Virus record (IMG/VR): IMGVR_UViG_3300050821_004113
Span: 1 to 42,137 of that record
Strand: one strand, 5' to 3'
Origin: a virus
Length of the DNA: 42,137 nt
Positions 37,708-42,137 of the stretch are shown here, piece after piece. Within the stretch, counting starts at the first letter, position 1. Every line of letters begins with the position of its first letter. A program made the position numbers and the translations under genes. The notes below the pieces were generated by a model. It was not told where the DNA came from. It made no database searches and worked only from the letters and a program-made list of their open reading frames with translations.

Positions 37708-37744
37708 CGTTGAATATGACGCTTACACTTTCCATTTGATTTCC

Positions 37745-37876
37745 TTACTGACTCTCTGGTAATCGATGCCACACTGGCCTGCCTTGAATGAGCTTCACGC
37801 CCCAGAACTCACTCCCCACACGATAGATATGGGTAAATCCGTGGGATTTGCAGAGGCTTATCTGCTCTGGGGTCAT
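37745..37876 (-). CDS. Small hypothetical protein (43 aa)
   Basis: ATG 37876 with AGGA about 7 nt upstream. Compact beta-like peptide: TPEQISLCKSHGFTHIYRVGSEFWGVKLI then WHRLPE. Its stop overlaps the Shine-Dalgarno of the next gene. Function unknown. Confidence 0.57.
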   Translation of the reverse strand: MTPEQISLCKSHGFTHIYRVGSEFWGVKLIQGRPVWHRLPESQ

Positions 37877-37889
37877 GGCGTTATCCTGT

Positions 37890-38024
37890 TCATTTCATCA
37901 CCCTGCGAATGAAAGCCCGTATCCGCTCCCAATGTTCGGGACGGATCCACACATGCTTCAGCACATACCCTCTCTCACGCATTTTGGCTCTCTGATCGGC
38001 CTTTATTTGAGATTGAGACTTCAA
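37890..38024 (-). CDS. Small conserved phage protein, MazE/RHH-like (44 aa)
   Basis: TTG 38024, with GGAGGGA about 10 nt upstream and a TTGA overlap with the upstream stop, is preferred over ATG 38084. IKADQRAKMRERGYVLKHVWIRPEHWERIRAFI is a widespread small phage pattern (helix, strand with W, helix), reminiscent of antitoxin-like DNA-binding folds. Function not known. Confidence 0.62.
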   Translation of the reverse strand: MKSQSQIKADQRAKMRERGYVLKHVWIRPEHWERIRAFIRRVMK

Positions 38025-38209
38025 GAGAAAAGATCCCTCCCACGACGGGAAGCCTGTACAGACTGATGGAGATAGACATCCCACTGTGAACCCAGGATTT
38101 TGAGGCTTTTATCCCCCACATCCTTGCTACCTTGCACCTGGCGGTCTTGAATAAATTGAGCCTTGCCAACTTTAATCATGAGCCTTGCGTACTTCAGATC
38201 GAATGTCAC
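38021..38209 (-). CDS. Small hypothetical protein after the tRNA (62 aa)
   Basis: GTG 38209 lies 6 nt past the tRNA 3' end; ATG at 38179 is the alternative. TFDLKYARLMIKVGKAQFIQDRQVQ, then LKILGSQWDVYLHQSVQAS. The longer frame to 38299 reads through the tRNA and is artefactual. Its stop overlaps the next TTG start. Confidence 0.52.
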   Translation of the reverse strand: MTFDLKYARLMIKVGKAQFIQDRQVQGSKDVGDKSLKILGSQWDVYLHQSVQASRRGRDLFS

Positions 38210-38214
38210 CGCAT

Positions 38215-38289
38215 TGGTGACGCTAACAGGATTCGAACCTGCAACACCCCTATTATGAGTAGGATGCTCTACCGTTGAGCCATAGCGTC
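38215..38289 (-). tRNA. tRNA with CAT anticodon (Met or lysidine-type Ile), CCA encoded
   Basis: 75 nt on the minus strand. Acceptor GACGCTA/TAGCGTC, D stem GCTC/GAGC, anticodon stem TCCTA/TAGGG with loop CTCATAA, T arm GCAGG-TTCGAAT-CCTGT, discriminator A and encoded CCA. All stems pair. The CAT anticodon fits elongator Met or Ile2; the two cannot be told apart here by eye. Confidence 0.95.
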
Positions 38290-38358
38290 GATTTGTCACT
38301 TACGTTGTAACCCCGTTCTATCGTTTCAGTTTTACTCTGCGCGTAGGGATCTTTGGGT

Positions 38359-38874
38359 CTACTCTTCTACCAGTTCAGTCGTCGCATTGATGATCTCAAG
38401 CGTACCATCGATCAAAGATGGTTCGGACCGATACACGGACAACATCTTGTCCCGTTCCACGGGATCGAAATACCGCACCAACTTCACTTCGGTGACCGGC
38501 TGACCCGGCCCTGTCTGGATGATCTGCTCCTTCAAGTTCCGATCTCCCAGTTGGGACCAGATAGACATTTCCATCGTCGCAAGATCCCGGCGACGATGAA
38601 TCCACTCTGCCACCGTCTTGGTCACATGTTTGCCGTCGAGTTCGATGGCGACTTTGGTGGCAAGATTGGTGCGCTGGATCGCGAGCCGCAAAGAAAGAAT
38701 TTCCTTGACGATATCGTGATGCGCCTGAATCCACTCACTCACCCGGCTTTTCTGATCCGGATACAGTTCCGTCTCAATCGACAGCCGAACACAGTGTTTC
38801 TGAACCTTGTCTCGAAGATCTCCGGCCTTGGTTCCAAGGTCCTTTATCTTCTTCATGGTCTGAATCAGTTTCAT
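38359..38874 (-). CDS. DIP1984/septicolysin-like coiled-coil protein (171 aa)
   Basis: ATG 38874 after AAGGAG. Helical throughout, with MKKIKDLGTKAGDLRDKVQKH at the start, then AHHDIVKEILSLRLAIQRTNLATKV, TKTVAEWIHRRRDLATMEMSIW, and an end EIINATTELVEE. The repeated I-x-x-T-N/T-x-x-T pattern recalls the DIP1984 family of bacteria. Function unknown in either. It is the largest gene of the mid-arm. Confidence 0.6.
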   Translation of the reverse strand: MKLIQTMKKIKDLGTKAGDLRDKVQKHCVRLSIETELYPDQKSRVSEWIQAHHDIVKEILSLRLAIQRTNLATKVAIELDGKHVTKTVAEWIHRRRDLATMEMSIWSQLGDRNLKEQIIQTGPGQPVTEVKLVRYFDPVERDKMLSVYRSEPSLIDGTLEIINATTELVEE

Positions 38875-38923
38875 GACTTGCTCCTTGATGGAGGCTGGAC
38901 ATTAGCACGGACATGACCACTGA

Positions 38924-39238
38924 TCAAGTATTAGGCCATCTAAATTTCAACTGGACATCGGTTTGCGCAAGCAGATTTTCATCATTCCCATAATGGGCAC
39001 GAAAGGGCTTGGAGCCGTAAGCCAGTGAGGGCCCGAATCTGTGCTCTGCAGTAGTTTTGGTCATCCCGGATGGAGCGATTCCACGGTGATGCCAGATTCC
39101 CAACGGGACGGTATATCGATGTCCTCGACGCTTATTGCCGGATAGCAGATGATGTATTTCTACTTTTCCACAATCTTCGAGCCTGCGATCCAAAAAGCAG
39201 GCAATGCAACCGATGACGAATAACTCATGCTTATCCGG
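38924..39238 (-). CDS. Ref-like HNH nuclease, start codon missing
   Basis: GCIACFLDRRLEDCGKVEIHHLL, then HRYTVPLGIWHHRGIAP, EHRFGPSLAYGSKPF and YGNDENLLAQTDV match phage Ref-type recombination nucleases (P1 Ref is RecA-dependent): zinc Cys and a Glu-x-His-His and Trp-His-His site. Codons from the TAA at 39241-39239 to GCIAC contain no ATG, GTG or TTG; the first TTG (39193) lies after the conserved Cys pair. Either a rare ATT/ATC start is used or the gene lost its start when the neighbouring XF1762 gene arrived. Confidence 0.7.
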   Translation of the reverse strand, partial: PDKHELFVIGCIACFLDRRLEDCGKVEIHHLLSGNKRRGHRYTVPLGIWHHRGIAPSGMTKTTAEHRFGPSLAYGSKPFRAHYGNDENLLAQTDVQLKFRWPNT

Positions 39239-39241
39239 TTA
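39227..39241. repeat. 15-bp inverted repeat, left copy
   Basis: ATGCTTATCCGGTTA, the exact reverse complement of 39720-39734. It covers the stop of the XF1762 gene and the missing start region of the Ref-like gene. Confidence 0.9.
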
Positions 39242-39706
39242 TCGCCCATTTGTGAATCTGATTTCCCATAACACGCGGGCTACCCCGCCAGTGCCTATGG
39301 GGTCTCGGACCACCTTGGATTTGCCACTGGATTCGGCCCAGCTGCTGCGAGCGGCTAACTCTTTCACCTTTACGAACCCTGCCGCTTTTAGGCTCGCGCC
39401 GGATTCATCGGCTTGCGTATACGTGATGACCCGCCGATATCCCATAGCCTTCGCAGCACGCGATACGGCCCCGTACAGCATTGAATTTGCATTGGCTGTA
39501 CCGTCCGTGCAGGTTCGATTTACCTCAAGCGTCAGACCATCATCGAACGCCCGCGCCACAGGACGCCCGGCCATTGCCACACCCACTTGTTTGTCAGCGC
39601 CCCAAAGCGCGATGCTGAACTTATGGCCGCGCGGCGGCTTGTTGTGCCGGTGCAGTTCGGCTACGAAAGCGCAGGCTTGCCGAAAAGTTGCGGGTTTAAT
39701 ATTCAT
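39239..39706 (-). CDS. XF1762-family GNAT-like protein (155 aa)
   Basis: ATG 39706 by ATGA overlap. KPATFRQACAFVAELHRHNKPPRGHKFSIALW, LEVNRTCTDGTANANSMLYGA and MGYRRVITYTQADESGASLKAAGF are the XF1762-family hallmarks, a GNAT-fold group common in phages with no known substrate. Flanked by 15-bp inverted repeats, so it may be a recent cassette. Confidence 0.85.
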   Translation of the reverse strand: MNIKPATFRQACAFVAELHRHNKPPRGHKFSIALWGADKQVGVAMAGRPVARAFDDGLTLEVNRTCTDGTANANSMLYGAVSRAAKAMGYRRVITYTQADESGASLKAAGFVKVKELAARSSWAESSGKSKVVRDPIGTGGVARVLWEIRFTNGR

Positions 39707-39795
39707 GGCGATTGGGTTCTAACCGGATAAGCATGGAATAACTTATCGAAACGCTCAATGTCATCTGGCGATAAAGGCCCGGTTGAATGCTTCAT
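39703..39795 (-). CDS. Small hypothetical protein (30 aa)
   Basis: ATG 39795 with AGGAG upstream and ATGA overlaps on both sides. MKHSTGPLSPDDIERFDKLF is amphipathic and helical. The right inverted repeat encodes its HAYPV. Function unknown. Confidence 0.55.
   Translation of the reverse strand: MKHSTGPLSPDDIERFDKLFHAYPVRTQSP
39720..39734. repeat. 15-bp inverted repeat, right copy
   Basis: TAACCGGATAAGCAT, inside the 30-aa gene upstream of XF1762, pairs with 39227-39241. The two copies bound about 480 bp. Confidence 0.9.
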
Positions 39796-40115
39796 ACGTT
39801 TCCGCTCCTGCGATTGGCGTTAACCGATCTCCATGTGTCCACGATCAAAGCTGCAGTGGTTCTGCGGGCCCGTACACGCTCGAAAGCCAGGAGCGATTTG
39901 CAATGAGCCTCGACCGCTGTTTGAACATCCGCTGAGGTCTCAGCAATCGCTTTGCGTTCTTCCACATTCCCATCGGCCGTCAGAAATACTCGTTTCTTGG
40001 CCAGATCCAATGCATATTCCTTTGCTGCCACATCGGTTTTCATCTGAGCCGACAATTCATCTGTTTTGATCAGATAGTCGATGGCTTTCTGGCATCTTTG
40101 ATCGTCAATGATCAC
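39792..40115 (-). CDS. Hypothetical helical protein (107 aa)
   Basis: GTG 40115 by GTGA overlap. IIDDQRCQKAIDYLIKTDELSAQMKTDVAAKEYALDLAKKRVFL and SADVQTAVEAHCKSLLAFERVRARRTTA: long charged helices. It resembles Gp157- or ERF-adjacent accessory proteins by position after an SSB-like gene, but no family is certain. Confidence 0.65.
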   Translation of the reverse strand: MIIDDQRCQKAIDYLIKTDELSAQMKTDVAAKEYALDLAKKRVFLTADGNVEERKAIAETSADVQTAVEAHCKSLLAFERVRARRTTAALIVDTWRSVNANRRSGNV

Positions 40116-40297
40116 GGCGCCCACCGCTGGGTAGCCAATCCTCGATAAATCACCTGTCCGGTCAATACCGCTCTCACTCCCGGAGGATGCGTCTTTCGCC
40201 ACTCCCGCATGTAGGCGGCATGACACCTTCGGCAGGATCGTTTGCCTAATACCTTATGCGGGCAGATCTGATGATGACGGGGCATGGTGCGTCGCAT
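40112..40297 (-). CDS. Small zinc-finger protein (61 aa)
   Basis: ATG 40297 within TGATG. CPHKVLGKRSCRRCHAAYMREWRKTHP, with Cys/His spacing like small basic phage zinc fingers (and like HNH N-termini). A DNA- or RNA-binding role is likely; no nuclease core. Confidence 0.62.
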   Translation of the reverse strand: MRRTMPRHHQICPHKVLGKRSCRRCHAAYMREWRKTHPPGVRAVLTGQVIYRGLATQRWAP

Positions 40298-40884
40298 CAA
40301 AATGGAATATCGTCTGGATCTGCTTCACCCTCTCCGTCCTGTTCCTGTCCTTCATTCGGATCAGGTTCGCGGATATCCACCGCCAATGCAGTCCCCGTCC
40401 TTAGCTGTTCGGCAGATCGATATCCGACTGCGGTCCAAGCGAAGATGTCCACGGGCTTTTTGATGAGCCCGGCAGCGATGGCTGATCCGACGATATTGGA
40501 GACGTACCGGGACAGATCTCCGGTCGGGATATCCCACCCCTGGCTCTGTGGCCTCTCCGCAGGGCTTTTGGGCCATGATTGACCATTCCCCCTATCTTGG
40601 GGAGAGTTTGGCGATGCGGCCCTCTGCGCGGCTCCTACGGCCTGTGCTGGCTTGAAATCGGCCGGACGCCATTCATTCAGGAACCAGGTCGGATTCCTGC
40701 TGTTACCGAAAACCTGGCTGGAAGTTTCCGCCTCGATGGTCAGTCCCAAGGCAGGCATGCGCAATCCCTGCTTGACGTAATACGCATCCTGCCAGTTGTT
40801 CTTCCCATCGAAATAGACTCGATCCTTGCCGTTCTTGGACTGATCGATATGAGTTACTGTGTGGACAGACACGGGCATCTCCAT
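40297..40884 (-). CDS. Single-stranded DNA-binding-type protein with acidic C-tail (195 aa)
   Basis: ATG 40884. An OB-like N-terminal part (VHTVTHIDQSKNGKDRVYFDGKNNW, ...LGLTIEAETSS, WFLNEWRPA) is followed by a disordered Pro/Gln/Ser linker, a helical segment, and the end GEGEADPDDIPF, which is the SSB-type acidic tip that binds partner proteins. This is the only evident replication or recombination protein besides Ref. OB fold is inferred. Confidence 0.7.
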   Translation of the reverse strand: MEMPVSVHTVTHIDQSKNGKDRVYFDGKNNWQDAYYVKQGLRMPALGLTIEAETSSQVFGNSRNPTWFLNEWRPADFKPAQAVGAAQRAASPNSPQDRGNGQSWPKSPAERPQSQGWDIPTGDLSRYVSNIVGSAIAAGLIKKPVDIFAWTAVGYRSAEQLRTGTALAVDIREPDPNEGQEQDGEGEADPDDIPF

Positions 40885-40967
40885 TTCAGCATTTCGGCCA
40901 TTTCACGCTTGAGGGCTGCAAGTTCGGCATGAGCTGCTTCAGCTCTTCTGCGCTGTTCATCCGTCAC
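40854..40967 (-). CDS. Small helical peptide (37 aa)
   Basis: GTG 40967 with AGGGG upstream. VTDEQRRRAEAAHAELAALKREMAEML is a single charged helix. It overlaps both neighbours (11 nt upstream, 31 nt downstream). Function unknown. Confidence 0.48.
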   Translation of the reverse strand: MTDEQRRRAEAAHAELAALKREMAEMLKWRCPCLSTQ

Positions 40968-41091
40968 GGAACTGTCCCCTACGTTTTATCAGATCTTCAG
41001 GATCCTTCGGCCAGCGGCGTTTGGGCAAAGAGCCGATACCGATCATGAGCAATCCCAATACTGCCAATCCGCTGAGGATGTAGGGGCTCAC
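40957..41091 (-). CDS. Small membrane protein (44 aa)
   Basis: GTG 41091 by GTGA overlap. One membrane span, YILSGLAVLGLLMIGIG (~4-20), then a basic tail KRRWPKDPEDLIKRRG. Probably type-I inner-membrane peptide; role unknown. Confidence 0.58.
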   Translation of the reverse strand: MSPYILSGLAVLGLLMIGIGSLPKRRWPKDPEDLIKRRGQFRDG

Positions 41092-41297
41092 AATGCTTGA
41101 ACCTTGAGTCCATTCAGATCCGCCAACTCGGCTTTGAGGCGCTCGTTATGCGATTGGATCTCGCTAACCTGTCCATTGGTGAAGGCAAGATCATAGAACA
41201 CCGAAAGCAATCTCATTCGTTCGCCATCGGTGATTCGTTCCGCATAGGCGTCGATGAAGGCGACGATCCATTCGGTACGCTGCTGTTCTTTGGTCAT
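41088..41297 (-). CDS. Small hypothetical protein (69 aa)
   Basis: ATG 41297 overlaps the stop of the DUF6745 gene (ATGA). TEWIVAFIDAYAERITDGERMRLLSVFYDLAFTNGQV then a coiled-coil-like IQSHNERLKAELADLNG. Alpha-helical. No family recognised. It continues the leftward operon that begins at 1228. Confidence 0.64.
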   Translation of the reverse strand: MTKEQQRTEWIVAFIDAYAERITDGERMRLLSVFYDLAFTNGQVSEIQSHNERLKAELADLNGLKVQAL

Positions 41298-42137
41298 GAT
41301 TCATACCTCGGCGCATAGTCTTGCGGTCGTTTGTAGAAGAGAGTTCCATCCTGGTTGCGCCAGGTGGACGCCATGGCCGCATGACAGTCACGAGAAGCTA
41401 ATCCATGATAGGCGGTTGGCTGGATCCGCAAATTATATTCCTTGATTGACCCATCCGGTTCCGGAGTCGAATTCATGACCGATATCATGATGATGTCGGA
41501 ATCATCAGAACGTGGTTTGCGATAGAGCTTTGCTCCCTGCAATCCACGGACGTAGTAATTATCTGGTAATGAATGGACAATCTCAGCACCAGAATCTTTG
41601 ATGTAACGAGATGCTCCGAAACGCTCGATCATTACGCGGCGTATTTCCGCATTGGCTTCGCCATCAATCTTCGAGGATGTAATGTCTTGAGGAGATTCAA
41701 TGATCCACGCCGGGACTCTTACACCATGAACCGCATAAATTGCCCAACCATCCGGATAGGCGCATGCGGGTCCTGCAAGGGAGTGCAACCTCCCTCTTTC
41801 ATCGCGTAACAGGACACTGTGTCGTTCTGAAACCCAGCAAATATTTTGATGGGGAATCGCCCAGCCGGCAGATGCACAGAGATTCCATAAACCGGATAAC
41901 TTTTCGGTCTGTGCTCTGAGATTCAACGCTTGATGGAAGAAATGATAGAAAGCCAGCCACCCCGCATCATGTTGGCCATAAACGCTGTCCCCAACGCTGG
42001 CCAGAACGCTGGCCCGAACGCTGGCCCGAACGCTGGCCCGAACGCTGTCCCCAACGCTGTCCCCAACGCTGGCCCAAACGCTGGCCCGAACGCTGTCCCC
42101 AACGCTGGCCCCAACGCTGGCCCCAACGCTGTCCCAA
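41294..42137 (-). CDS. DUF6745-type repeat protein, C-terminal part (enters from the right end)
   Basis: The frame is open from base 42136 and ends at TGA 41296-41294 (280 codons visible). About 12 tetrapeptide repeats come first, then [15 protein letters not shown], a helical stretch, and the family core with [20 protein letters not shown] and [10 protein letters not shown] followed by [13 protein letters not shown]. The start at 41926 given by a naive ORF call is internal. For the frame to match the part at 1-427, 4+12n bases must be missing between the two window ends, as expected for a broken tandem array. The stop overlaps the start of the next gene (ATGA at 41297-41294). Confidence 0.9.
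   Translation of the reverse strand, partial: WDSVGASVGASVGDSVRASVWASVGDSVGDSVRASVRASVRASVLASVGDSVYGQHDAGWLAFYHFFHQALNLRAQTEKLSGLWNLCASAGWAIPHQNICWVSERHSVLLRDERGRLHSLAGPACAYPDGWAIYAVHGVRVPAWIIESPQDITSSKIDGEANAEIRRVMIERFGASRYIKDSGAEIVHSLPDNYYVRGLQGAKLYRKPRSDDSDIIMISVMNSTPEPDGSIKEYNLRIQPTAYHGLASRDCHAAMASTWRNQDGTLFYKRPQDYAPRYES
41986..42137. repeat. 12-bp tandem repeat, right terminal part (about 12.7 units)
   Basis: The same 12-mer as at 1-191, ending mid-unit at TGTCCCAA. The unit order does not match that at the left end over any long overlap, so the ends are not a simple terminal redundancy. Joining them directly leaves 4 bases (modulo 12) missing from both the repeat register and the reading frame. 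Confidence 0.96.

Noticed and set aside
38021-38299. 92-aa ORF through the tRNA
   Set aside because: The first third reads the tRNA T-arm sequence (GVAGSNPV); the real start is after the tRNA.
41986-42137. Diversity-generating retroelement variable region
   Set aside because: No reverse transcriptase or template repeat in the window; variation is in tandem units, not at adenines.

Overview
This window reads as a near-complete, circular or circularly permuted genome of a short-tailed (podovirus-type) double-stranded DNA phage with a P22-like virion plan. It has a P22-type portal, a scaffold, a P22-like coat protein, gp4- and gp10-type tail-machine proteins, three long glutamine/alanine-rich ejection-type proteins, two tail fibre/spike proteins and a lysis cassette. 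There is no tape measure or tail tube gene, and no integrase, transposase, DNA polymerase, primase or helicase that I can recognise. The host is probably a proteobacterium: there is an XF1762-family protein, a Q-type antiterminator, Shine-Dalgarno leaders throughout and sigma70-type promoters. I cannot name the species.

Layout. Both ends of the window lie inside the same 12-bp tandem repeat. That repeat belongs to one minus-strand gene (DUF6745-type), whose N-terminus is at 1-427 and whose C-terminus is at 41294-42137, so the linear ends are an assembly break inside a repeat. A divergent control region sits at about 1230-1335. To the left, a minus-strand operon runs through 788-1228, 431-766 and the DUF6745 gene, then across the ends into 41297-39239 (small proteins, an SSB-like protein, an XF1762 protein, a Ref-like nuclease), a DIP1984-like gene, a tRNA and a long train of small accessory genes down to 33961. 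To the right, the plus strand carries an XRE regulator and a tightly coupled train of small genes (including a VRR-NUC-like nuclease and a GroES-like co-chaperonin), a Q-like antiterminator, the terminase subunits (5629-7276), portal (7613-9739), a head-modification group (glycosyltransferase, methyltransferase), scaffold, coat, decoration or fibre-like proteins (15498-20421), tail machine (20418-23914), a 2OG-Fe(II) oxygenase-like gene, ejection proteins (24835-28603), fibre and spike (28712-32343) and lysis genes (32441-33990). The two arms converge, overlapping by 30 bp at 33961-33990.

Most striking features. (1) The coat gene is interrupted by a 694-nt group I intron (13496-14189) carrying an HNH endonuclease; P1 pairing, a td-like core and reading-frame restoration are all visible. 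(2) A perfect 16-bp parS-like palindrome (5582-5597) sits just ahead of the terminase genes. (3) The DUF6745 repeat varies almost only at two bases per 12-mer. (4) Hairpins occlude the ribosome-binding sites of both freestanding HNH genes and of the coat gene. (5) 15-bp inverted repeats flank the XF1762 gene next to a Ref-like gene that lacks a normal start. (6) A domain is shared between the post-portal protein and the end of the 814-aa fibre-like protein. Adjacent genes are mostly linked by ATGA, GTGA or TAATG overlaps, and these were used to choose starts.
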